64,000 nt of DNA from Holdemania sp. Marseille-P2844 (lineage in GTDB: Bacteria; Bacillota_I; Bacilli_A; Erysipelotrichales; Erysipelotrichaceae). Location: contig NZ_LT635454.1 of NCBI RefSeq assembly GCF_900120005.1, positions 278,759-342,758 on the forward strand, read 5' to 3'. How positions within the stretch are numbered: the stretch's first letter is position 1; each line of letters begins with the position of its first letter. A program made the position numbers and the translations under genes. Positions 34,307 through 41,574 of this stretch are shown in pieces. The notes below the pieces were generated by a model. It did not search any database, was not told where the DNA came from, and worked only from the letters and a program-made list of their open reading frames with translations.

Positions 34307-34827
34307 TGCGCCGGCTTAGACGCCCAGTGCTCGTGGCTCTCACGGCTGCGATTACCGCCGGCGTGACGCTTAACCTGCCTGCAGCTGAGGCCGAGACACC
34401 AGTACGGCAGACGGTGACCGTGATCGATCTCTATCAGCCTGATACGCCGGCTTACACCGCAGAGATGGACGTCAGTTGGCACGACTGGCAGCCGATCGGC
34501 AAGGCCGCCGGCGTGGTGCCGGTAGCACTGCTGGAGCTGGCTGAGGAGTACAACATCAGCCCAGTCTACGCCGCGGCGGTGTTTGTCCTTGAGACTGGCT
34601 GGGGTAGCTCATCGGCCTGGCTGGCCAAGCACAATCCGGCCGGCATCCGGTGCGGTGACCGGTACTGCCAGTACAGCACGGCGACGGAGGGCCTGCGGCG
34701 CATGATGGAGATCATGGCTGACTACTACGGCAACGGGTTGACCACTGTAGTACAGCAGCGTTCGCTGTGGTCGGAGGTCGAGGATACAGATTTAATTGTC
34801 CAGTTGATGATCCAGCTGGCGGAGTAG
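34306..34827 (+). CDS. Secreted glucosaminidase-like protein
   Basis: A 173-residue protein with an Arg-rich signal peptide (RRLRRPVLVALTAAITAGV, cleavage likely after AEA) and a C-terminal glucosaminidase/lysozyme-like domain: ISPVYAAAVFVLETGWGSS with the catalytic Glu near residue 100, KHNPAGIRC and YCQYSTATEGLRRMM. It would cleave peptidoglycan glycan strands outside the membrane. The location among early genes, not in a lysis cassette, is unusual, and its base composition is richer in G and C than its neighbours. The last nine codons lie in a 27-bp sequence repeated at 36499; the reading frame after the second copy would end ...QLAEGR. Confidence 0.8.
   Translation: MRRLRRPVLVALTAAITAGVTLNLPAAEAETPVRQTVTVIDLYQPDTPAYTAEMDVSWHDWQPIGKAAGVVPVALLELAEEYNISPVYAAAVFVLETGWGSSSAWLAKHNPAGIRCGDRYCQYSTATEGLRRMMEIMADYYGNGLTTVVQQRSLWSEVEDTDLIVQLMIQLAE
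34797..34823 (+). repeat. Left 27-bp direct repeat of the nested element
   Basis: This copy lies in the last codons of the glucosaminidase gene. It matches 36499-36525 at 26 of 27 positions. It contains CCAGTTG-ATGAT-CCAGCTGG, a pair of arms around a 5-bp centre that resembles a tyrosine-recombinase core site. Confidence 0.85.
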
Positions 34828-34830
34828 CTT

Positions 34831-35448
34831 ATGGAGACAATCATCAACGGTATCAATAGGATGGCGGGCAGTTATCACGCTCAAGACATCTTCCAGGACT
34901 GGGTGCAGATGGCTGGGATCTCTATATCAAACCAGTTGTTTTACGACCAACGCCTGGAAGATCAGTATCTGACACTTGCGAAAAAATACACCACTGAGCA
35001 GTTAAAAGAAATGTGCCGATGGACCGCAAGGCTTGTAGAGCTGTTTGAGGATGATATCAATGATTACCTCGGCAGCATCTACATGATGTTAAATGCTGGG
35101 AATTCGAGGACAGGTCAATTTTTCACACCATTTCATGTGTGTGTGTTGATGGCCAGGGTGGAGCTTACTGGATATAGCGGGGGAAAAATCACAGCCAATG
35201 AACCAAGTGTCGGCGGCGGGGCCAATATTCTGGCAGCAGCCAAGGAGATCCAGCGTTTAGGTTACGATTATCAAAGTTTGCTTGACGTTGTCGCCCAGGA
35301 TCTCGACTACAAATGTGTGTGGATGTCTTATCTACAGTTTAGCTTTGCGGGTATTAGTGCGATATGTGTGCAAGGCAATACCCTGCAAAATGAAATCAAT
35401 TTTACCTTAGTCACGCCAATGTATTGCTTGAGAGGTGTGTCACCGTGA
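34831..35448 (+). CDS. N6-adenine methyltransferase-like protein (catalytic motif absent)
   Basis: A 205-residue protein resembling the core of type I-style N6 methyltransferases: helical start, MLNAGNSRTGQFFTPFHVC near residue 90 (the QFxTP motif), and the SAM-binding motif I as ANEPSVGGGANILAAA near residue 115-130. VVAQDLDYKCVWMSYLQ follows. The target-site motif (N/D)PP(Y/F) is not present; the protein ends soon after with VTPMYCL. It may be a diverged, non-catalytic or truncated enzyme. It overlaps the recombinase gene by four bases (GTGA). It lies inside the nested element and may be its cargo. Confidence 0.65.
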   Translation: METIINGINRMAGSYHAQDIFQDWVQMAGISISNQLFYDQRLEDQYLTLAKKYTTEQLKEMCRWTARLVELFEDDINDYLGSIYMMLNAGNSRTGQFFTPFHVCVLMARVELTGYSGGKITANEPSVGGGANILAAAKEIQRLGYDYQSLLDVVAQDLDYKCVWMSYLQFSFAGISAICVQGNTLQNEINFTLVTPMYCLRGVSP

Positions 35449-36497
35449 AAAATGATGTAATCAATTTAATCATTTTGAAGCTAAATGATAAAATTGAAAG
35501 CCGCGAAATTGAGCTTGTAAAGAATACACTGATCACTTGCCTCGAAGATTATGATCTGGTACCTAAAAAGAATGAAGTCGTACCGTATGGCTACGAAGAC
35601 GAAAAGCTGATTCAGCTGTTCTTGGTAAGCAAAAAGATTGATGGATTGAGTGATCGATCCATTAAAGTGTATAGGCAGGAGTTAAATTCACATCTACACC
35701 TATACATTCAAAAAAAGATCACCGACATTACAACGGACGATCTGCGGATGCACTTCGCAAAGCGGATGATCGACAGTCCGAATTTGTCAAAAGCCACACT
35801 GAACGGCGAGCGTCGATATCTGTCCAGCTTCTTTACTTGGCTCGCGGATAATGGATATATTCCAAGGAATCCAATGCGGGCGATTAAGAAGATGAAAGAA
35901 GACAAGCGGATCAAGAAACCATTCAGCCAGGAAGAAATCGAACTCATGCGAGACGAATTGAAGAACCGGGTTGAAAAGGCAAGAAATACACGGGATCGGT
36001 TTGTCGCAATAAGAATGCAAGCACTTTTTGAATTTATGCTCAGCACCGGTTGCCGTGTAAGCGAAGCTTCTGGAGCTAAGCTTAAGGATTTAAACCTGAC
36101 AAGCAACGAAATTCTCGTGTTTGGTAAAGGCGCCAAAGAACGGATCTGTTATCTGAACGAGATATCAATCATCCGGTTAAAACAATGGCTTGAAGTGAGA
36201 TCAGAAATGTCAGTAGACAGCGAGTATCTGTTCACCGGGTATCAAAATTCATACAATACCGGAACGATACTCGGCGCAGGTGGAATCGAAAGCTATTTCC
36301 GGCATTTAGGCGATCAACTCGGGATCAAGTGTCATCCGCATAAATTCAGACGTACCTGCGCGACTATGGCACTCACGAAAGGAATGCCGATCGAAGAAGT
36401 GCAACAGATGCTTGGCCACAATGAGATCAACACAACGATGATCTATGCCCAGGTATCACAGGAAAATGTTAAACATAGCCACAGAAAATATATGTAA
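35445..36497 (+). CDS. Second tyrosine recombinase/integrase
   Basis: A 350-residue XerC/D-like recombinase, distinct from the prophage integrase. A core-binding domain (about 70-155: SDRSIKVYRQELNSHLHLYI) is followed by the catalytic domain with Arg in MLSTGCRVSEASG (about 205), the HKFRRTCATMAL box (about 297) and MLGHNEINTTMIYAQV with the last His and nucleophilic Tyr (about 322-335). GTG 35445 is chosen for its AGAGGTG site and coupling to the methyltransferase-like gene. Its end abuts a 27-bp direct repeat, suggesting that it moves the segment it lies in. Phase-variation recombinase is an alternative role. Confidence 0.88.
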   Translation: MKNDVINLIILKLNDKIESREIELVKNTLITCLEDYDLVPKKNEVVPYGYEDEKLIQLFLVSKKIDGLSDRSIKVYRQELNSHLHLYIQKKITDITTDDLRMHFAKRMIDSPNLSKATLNGERRYLSSFFTWLADNGYIPRNPMRAIKKMKEDKRIKKPFSQEEIELMRDELKNRVEKARNTRDRFVAIRMQALFEFMLSTGCRVSEASGAKLKDLNLTSNEILVFGKGAKERICYLNEISIIRLKQWLEVRSEMSVDSEYLFTGYQNSYNTGTILGAGGIESYFRHLGDQLGIKCHPHKFRRTCATMALTKGMPIEEVQQMLGHNEINTTMIYAQVSQENVKHSHRKYM

Positions 36498-36498
36498 A

Positions 36499-36525
36499 TG
36501 TCCAGCTGATGATCCAGCTGGCGGA
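36499..36525 (+). repeat. Right 27-bp direct repeat of the nested element
   Basis: Second copy, with CCAGCTG-ATGAT-CCAGCTGG arms. It immediately follows the recombinase gene and supplies the GGAAGGG ribosome site of the next gene. Confidence 0.85.
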
Positions 36526-36537
36526 AGGGAGATAAAG

Positions 36538-36732
36538 GTGACCGATAGAAAAGTTCCAATTGCCAATATATCGTTAGTAAAATCAGATCGATCAGGTCTT
36601 GAATTAAAAGCTCTTACGATTGAAATTATTGATATTTTTATCGAAAATGAGGTCACTGTAGGAGAAGCAAACGCAATATTAAAAGATGCTCTTCTTTATG
36701 TGAAGAGCACCTCAGATGGGAAGAAGCTTTAA
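36538..36732 (+). CDS. Small phage protein, 64 residues
   Basis: Starts at GTG 36538, 8 bases after GGAAGGG. The product (MTDRKVPIANISLVKSDRSG to LYVKSTSDGKKL) is helical in its second half; no family is recognised. If the preceding segment is an insertion, this gene originally followed the glucosaminidase gene directly. It converges on the small minus-strand gene at 36729, overlapping it by four bases. Confidence 0.6.
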   Translation: MTDRKVPIANISLVKSDRSGLELKALTIEIIDIFIENEVTVGEANAILKDALLYVKSTSDGKKL

Positions 36733-36914
36733 AAATCGATTTCTACATCATCATAGACGTCATATATATCGTTTTTGCGGCGAAGATATGACTTTATGAA
36801 AAATTCAGTTTCTTCTTCACATCCAATGCTTTCCGGATGCTCCTTGCGAAAATCAGCAAGGCATACTTGAGCAAAAGCGACGGAAAGATCATGAATGATT
36901 TGAGTTTTATCCAC
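36729..36914 (-). CDS. Small minus-strand phage protein, 61 residues
   Basis: Starts at GTG 36914 with AAGGAGG ten bases upstream. The product is acidic and helical (MDKTQIIHDLSVAFAQVCLA, ending YDVYDDVEIDF). No family is recognised. An isolated minus-strand gene inside the early plus-strand operon may be expressed in the lysogen. Confidence 0.6.
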   Translation of the reverse strand: MDKTQIIHDLSVAFAQVCLADFRKEHPESIGCEEETEFFIKSYLRRKNDIYDVYDDVEIDF

Positions 36915-36981
36915 TTAACATAGCCTCCTTTCTTGATTTCATTATAACAAGAAAGAACAAAACAAGAGTAAAGGAGAGAAC

Positions 36982-38277
36982 ATGGAAACAGTAAAAATAA
37001 ATCAGCTTGAAATCGAAAACGTCAAACGAGTCAAAGCGGTCAAGATTGAGCCAACAGCCAACGGTCTGACTGTCATTGGCGGCCGCAACAGCCAAGGTAA
37101 GACCTCTGTGCTCGACAGCATTGCCTGGGCGCTGGGTGGTGATCGTTACAAGCCATCACAGGCACAACGAGATGGATCCGTCTTGCCTCCACAGCTGCAC
37201 GTCGAGCTGTCAAATGGTCTAATCGTGGAGCGCAAAGGTAAAAATAGTGATCTCAAGGTTATCGACCCAAGCGGCCGCAAAGGCGGTCAGCAGCTGCTTA
37301 ATCAGTTTGTGGAGCAGCTGGCATTGGACTTGCCTAAGTTTATGAGTGCATCGGGTAAGGATAAAGCGCAGACGCTGCTGCAAATCATCGGCGTAGGCGA
37401 TCAGCTCGCACAGCTTGAGATGGACGAGCAAAAGCTGTACCAGGAGCGGCTGTACATTGGCCGCACGGCAGATCAAAAAGAAAAATATGCCAAGGAAATG
37501 GAGAGTTTTGAGGGTGTGCCGAAGGAACCCGTCTCTGCATCGGAGCTGATCCGCCAACAGCAAGATATTTTAGCCAGAAACGGTGAAAACCAGCGGAAGC
37601 GTGAACGAGTATCTCAATATGAGTATCTGGTCAGCACTAAAACAGAGGAAGTCATCCGGCTGCAGCAACAGCTGCAGATCAAGCAGGCAGAGCTGCAGCA
37701 AGCTCAGGCTGACCTGCAGATCGCAAAGACCTCTGCATTAGATCTACATGACGAATCTACGGAGGAGCTGGAAAGGAACATTCAAGAGATTGACGAGCTC
37801 AATCGAAAGGTAAGAGCTAATCTTGACAAGGAAAAAGCGGAAGAAGACGCCAGGATCTATAAAAACCAATATGATGCCTTGACCGTACAGATCAACGATA
37901 TCCGACAGGCAAAGATGGATCTGCTTAAGGGCGCCGATCTGCCACTGCCTGGCCTGTCAGTGCAGGATGGAGAGCTGATTTATCAAGGATATAAGTGGGA
38001 CAACATGTCCGGATCCGATCAGCTCAAGGTAGCCACGGCCATCGTCCGCAAACTCAATCCGCAGTGCGGGTTTGTGTTATTGGACAAGCTCGAGCAGATG
38101 GATCTGCAGACAATGCAGGAGTTCGGCTCCTGGTTAGAGTTCCAGGGACTACAGGCCATTGCGACACGAGTCAGCACCGGCGATGAGTGCTCGATCATCA
38201 TCGAGGATGGCACTGTAGTTTCGCAGCCGGAAGTGGCCCAAGCTCCGCAACCACGCTGGAAAGCAGGTGAGTTCTGA
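36982..38277 (+). CDS. SMC/Rad50-like AAA ATPase of phage recombination
   Basis: A 431-residue ATPase with the N-terminal half of an ABC-type head (IENVKRVKAVKIEP, Walker A GGRNSQGKTS near residue 34-43), a central coiled coil (about 165-300, rich in Gln, Glu and Lys), and a C-terminal half with the signature region MSGSDQLKVATAIV and the Walker B-like CGFVLLDKLEQMD. It resembles the AAA_23/RecF-like proteins in phage replication modules. It probably handles DNA ends or repair intermediates along with the Sak4-like ATPase encoded next, whose start overlaps its last base. Confidence 0.82.
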   Translation: METVKINQLEIENVKRVKAVKIEPTANGLTVIGGRNSQGKTSVLDSIAWALGGDRYKPSQAQRDGSVLPPQLHVELSNGLIVERKGKNSDLKVIDPSGRKGGQQLLNQFVEQLALDLPKFMSASGKDKAQTLLQIIGVGDQLAQLEMDEQKLYQERLYIGRTADQKEKYAKEMESFEGVPKEPVSASELIRQQQDILARNGENQRKRERVSQYEYLVSTKTEEVIRLQQQLQIKQAELQQAQADLQIAKTSALDLHDESTEELERNIQEIDELNRKVRANLDKEKAEEDARIYKNQYDALTVQINDIRQAKMDLLKGADLPLPGLSVQDGELIYQGYKWDNMSGSDQLKVATAIVRKLNPQCGFVLLDKLEQMDLQTMQEFGSWLEFQGLQAIATRVSTGDECSIIIEDGTVVSQPEVAQAPQPRWKAGEF

Positions 38278-39401
38278 TGTTTACGATTACTAAAGGCAAA
38301 ATTCCATCTGCACTGAAATGTGTCATATACGGCCCGGAAGGCATTGGTAAATCTACCTTTGCCTCTCGGTTTCCGGATCCATTATTTATTGACACCGAAG
38401 GATCCACAAAGCACATGAATGTCGATCGTTTAGATGCACCATCCAGTTGGACTTTACTTATGCAGGAAGTCCAGTTTGTTAAATCAACGCCAGGGCTTTG
38501 CAAAACATTGGTCATTGACACCGCGGATTGGGCAGAGCAGCTGTGTAACCAACAGATCTGTGCTCAAAAAAACTGGGGCGGCATTGAGGACGCCGGCTGG
38601 GGTAAAGGCTACACCTACTTAGCAGAGGAGTTTGGTAAGCTGCTTAATTTGTTAGAGGATGTCGTCAGATCGGGGATCAACGTCGTTGTGACGGCTCATG
38701 CGCAAATGCGTAAATTCGAGCAGCCGGACGAACTGGGGTCTTATGATCGTTGGGAATTAAAACTCCAAAAAAAGACAGCGGCGATGGTCAAGGAGTGGGC
38801 AGATATGGTGCTGTTTGCCAACTATAAAACGATTGTCGTCAATGTCGATGGACAGGGCGCAATCAAGGGTAAAAACAAAGCCCAGGGCGCTGGCCAGCGG
38901 GTCATGTACACAACGCACCACAGCTGTTGGGATGCGAAAAACCGTCACGGCCTGCCGGATGAGCTACCGTTTGATTTTGGCGCTATTGCTCATTTGTTTG
39001 CGGATCAAGCCGCAGTGCAACCGCCGATCCAGCAACCAATCCAGGCACCGATCCAACAACCGGTACAGCCGCCAGTCGTCCAGGTAACACAGCCAGTCAC
39101 TCAGCCAACACAGCCACTACAGATGGATATCGCCGCAGGAGAGGGTATCCAAGAGGGGCAGCTAGTGCAGCCTGATCCGCAGTTTGAAGTTGATTACACA
39201 GGGATCCCGCAATCGCTTTTAGACTTGATGAAAAAGGACAACATTATGCCGATGCAGATCCAGCGAGCAGTAGCTGAACGGAATTATTATCCAGTAGATA
39301 CACCAATTAGCAACTATGACCCTATGTTCATTGAAGCTAAATTAGTAGGTGCATGGGATCAGGTATTAAATGTTATCAGCCATTTAGATTTACCATTTTG
39401 A
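38277..39401 (+). CDS. Phage nucleotide-binding protein, AAA_24/Sak4-like
   Basis: A 374-residue RecA-core ATPase with Walker A GPEGIGKSTF (about 17-26), FIDTEGST, and Walker B-like TLVIDTADWAEQL near residue 85. VVVTAHAQMRKFEQ near residue 140 is typical. Sak4-type proteins anneal single-stranded DNA with the partner SSB in phage recombination. From residue about 245 to 295 there is a Pro/Gln-rich linker (PPIQQPIQAPIQQPVQPP), and the C-terminal piece is a small helical domain. The DUF669 gene, a predicted SSB-like partner, follows within 13 bp. Confidence 0.88.
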   Translation: MFTITKGKIPSALKCVIYGPEGIGKSTFASRFPDPLFIDTEGSTKHMNVDRLDAPSSWTLLMQEVQFVKSTPGLCKTLVIDTADWAEQLCNQQICAQKNWGGIEDAGWGKGYTYLAEEFGKLLNLLEDVVRSGINVVVTAHAQMRKFEQPDELGSYDRWELKLQKKTAAMVKEWADMVLFANYKTIVVNVDGQGAIKGKNKAQGAGQRVMYTTHHSCWDAKNRHGLPDELPFDFGAIAHLFADQAAVQPPIQQPIQAPIQQPVQPPVVQVTQPVTQPTQPLQMDIAAGEGIQEGQLVQPDPQFEVDYTGIPQSLLDLMKKDNIMPMQIQRAVAERNYYPVDTPISNYDPMFIEAKLVGAWDQVLNVISHLDLPF

Positions 39402-39413
39402 GGAGGATAAGAG

Positions 39414-39935
39414 ATGACACAGTATAATTCTTACGCACAGCAGCCGCAGTACAATCAACAGTCACAATATGGTCAACAGTCTCAGACACAGGATCGCGAA
39501 TATGGTTGGGATGACACAATCGTCTCTGATGGTCCGGAATTTATTCTGTTGCCGGCCGGAGATTATGAATTTGTCGTAGAAAGCTATGAAAGAAGTAGAA
39601 CGAAAGGAACAGGATCGCTTCCTCCATGCAATATGGCAATTGTCACTTTGCGCATTGATACACCGAATGGAAGATCCTATATTAAGCATTATTTAACTTT
39701 GCACAGTAAATGTGAAGGTATGCTTTCAGCTTTCTTTACTTGCATTGGGCTAAAGAAAAAAGGGCAGCCATTGCAGATGCGCTGGGATTTAATCCCAGGC
39801 TGTGTTGGTAAGTGCAAGGTGGGAATCCGAAAAGGGAATGACGGTAACGATTACAACGAAGTAAAACAGTTTTATCCAGCACCTGATTTAAATCAGATGC
39901 CAAGCGGCACTCAATATACGCCGAACACATTTTAA
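39414..39935 (+). CDS. DUF669 family protein, probable single-strand DNA-binding
   Basis: A 173-residue protein with a Gln/Tyr-rich N-terminus (YAQQPQYNQQSQYGQQSQ) and then a DUF669-type domain: YGWDDTIVSD, FILLPAGDYEFVVESYERS, PCNMAIVTLRI, CIGLKKKGQPLQMRWDLIPG. DUF669 proteins lie beside Sak4-like ATPases and act like SSBs in phages. AGGAGG precedes the ATG. The low-complexity tail is at the N-terminus here, whereas in SSB it is normally C-terminal. Confidence 0.82.
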   Translation: MTQYNSYAQQPQYNQQSQYGQQSQTQDREYGWDDTIVSDGPEFILLPAGDYEFVVESYERSRTKGTGSLPPCNMAIVTLRIDTPNGRSYIKHYLTLHSKCEGMLSAFFTCIGLKKKGQPLQMRWDLIPGCVGKCKVGIRKGNDGNDYNEVKQFYPAPDLNQMPSGTQYTPNTF

Positions 39936-39948
39936 AGGGTAACTGATT

Positions 39949-41574
39949 ATGGAGTTACGTCCATATCAGGAAGCTGCCAAAACAGCCATATTTGAACAGT
40001 GGAACCAGGGGATAAAGAAAACACTCCTGGTCTTACCTACAGGCTGCGGTAAGACGATCGTCTTTGCCAAAGTCACGGAAGAGTGTGTCAGACAGGGCAA
40101 GCGGGTGCTTATCATGGCTCACCGCGGCGAGCTGCTGGATCAGGCTGCGGATAAAATCATGCAAGCAACCGGCCTGGGAAGCGCCGTAGAAAAGGCGGAG
40201 GAATCCTGCCTTGGCAGCTGGTATCGGATCGTTGTTGGGTCTGTGCAAAGCTTAACCCGGCCGCAACGCCTGGCAAAATTTAAACCGGACTATTTTGATA
40301 CCATCATTATCGACGAGGCTCATCACTGCCTCTCAGATAGCTATCAGCGAGTCCTAGAGCACTTTTCAGACGCGGAGGTGCTTGGGGTTACAGCAACGCC
40401 GGATCGTGGTGATATGCGTAATCTGGGTCAATACTTCGAGTCGTTGGCTTATGAGTACACGCTGCCGCAGGCAATCAAAAGCGGTTACTTGGTGCCGATC
40501 AAGGCGATGACGATTCCGCTGCAGTTGGATCTGAGTGGCGTCGGTATACAATCCGGGGACTTTAAAGTGTCCGATCTTGGCACTGCGCTGGATCCATATC
40601 TTTATCAGATTGCCGATGAGATGCTCAAATACTGCAAAGATCGTAAGACTGTCGCATTTTTACCGCTTGTAAAAACCAGTCAAAAATTCTGCGAGATTCT
40701 CAATCAAAAAGGTTTTCGGGCCGCTGAAGTTAACGGCGAGAGTTCTGATCGCGCGCAGATCCTCGCTGATTATGATGCAGGCCGATATAACGTTTTATGC
40801 AACAGTATGTTACTGACAGAGGGATGGGATTGCCCTACGGTGGATTGTATCATCGTGTTGCGTCCGACCAAGGTGAGAAGTCTATACAGTCAGATGGTGG
40901 GCAGAGGCACGCGCCTCGCACAAGATAAGGCTGACTTGTTATTGCTGGACTTTCTTTGGCACACGGAACGGCACGAACTTTGCCACCCGGCATCACTGAT
41001 CTGTGAGAATGACGAAGTCGCAAAGAAAATGACGGAGAATCTTGAAAAGGCTGCTGGATGCCCGGTTGACTTGGAAGAAGCAGAAGAACAAGCATCGTCT
41101 GATGTTGTAGCTGAGCGAGAACAGGCGTTAGCGGAACAGTTGAAGCAGATGAGAGCAAGAAAGAGAAAACTTGTGGATCCGCTGCAATTTGAAATGAGCA
41201 TCCAAGCCGAGGACTTATCAAGCTATGTCCCGGCGTTTGGTTGGGAGTGTGCGCCAGCAACAAATAAGCAAAAAGAAGCACTTGAAAAACTCGGAATTAT
41301 GCCGGATGAGATTGATAATGCCGGCAAAGCAACAATGCTGCTTGATCGGCTACATAAGCGGCAAACGGAAGGATTGACAACGCCGAAACAGATCCGATTT
41401 CTGGAAGGTAGAGGATTCAAAAATGTTGGAACCTGGCAGTTTGAAGCAGCAAGCAATATGATTAACCGGATCGCCGCTTGCGGATGGCATATCCCGCAAG
41501 GAGTAGATCCTAAGAATTATACACCGGAGGTAAGCAGTCATGATCGATTTGAAGGCAATTTTGGAATATATTGA
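39949..41574 (+). CDS. DEAD/DEAH-box superfamily 2 helicase
   Basis: A 541-residue helicase of the type common in phage replication modules. Walker A is LVLPTGCGKTIVF (about 27-39), the DEAH box is IIIDEAHHC (about 119-127), motif III is TATPDR, and motif VI is QMVGRGTRLAQ (about 313-323). A charged linker leads to a C-terminal region with paired helical repeats (ATNKQKEALEKLGI and TPKQIRFLEGRGF) seen in related phage helicases. It overlaps the primase-helicase gene by 35 bases. Confidence 0.92.
   Translation: MELRPYQEAAKTAIFEQWNQGIKKTLLVLPTGCGKTIVFAKVTEECVRQGKRVLIMAHRGELLDQAADKIMQATGLGSAVEKAEESCLGSWYRIVVGSVQSLTRPQRLAKFKPDYFDTIIIDEAHHCLSDSYQRVLEHFSDAEVLGVTATPDRGDMRNLGQYFESLAYEYTLPQAIKSGYLVPIKAMTIPLQLDLSGVGIQSGDFKVSDLGTALDPYLYQIADEMLKYCKDRKTVAFLPLVKTSQKFCEILNQKGFRAAEVNGESSDRAQILADYDAGRYNVLCNSMLLTEGWDCPTVDCIIVLRPTKVRSLYSQMVGRGTRLAQDKADLLLLDFLWHTERHELCHPASLICENDEVAKKMTENLEKAAGCPVDLEEAEEQASSDVVAEREQALAEQLKQMRARKRKLVDPLQFEMSIQAEDLSSYVPAFGWECAPATNKQKEALEKLGIMPDEIDNAGKATMLLDRLHKRQTEGLTTPKQIRFLEGRGFKNVGTWQFEAASNMINRIAACGWHIPQGVDPKNYTPEVSSHDRFEGNFGIY

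Larger units (their letters stand above)
34824..36525 (+). mobile_element. Putative 1.7-kb integrative element nested in the prophage
   Basis: The segment between the two 27-bp repeats holds a methyltransferase-like gene and a tyrosine recombinase whose stop codon lies 1 bp from the right repeat. This is the layout of a site-specific integrative element. Joining the repeats would restore a glucosaminidase ending in LAEGR followed directly by the gene at 36538. Alternative: a local duplication of a ribosome-site region. Confidence 0.55.

Noticed and set aside
34166-34482. Antisense frame over the start of the glucosaminidase gene
   Set aside because: Explained by the high GC of that gene; no ribosome site.
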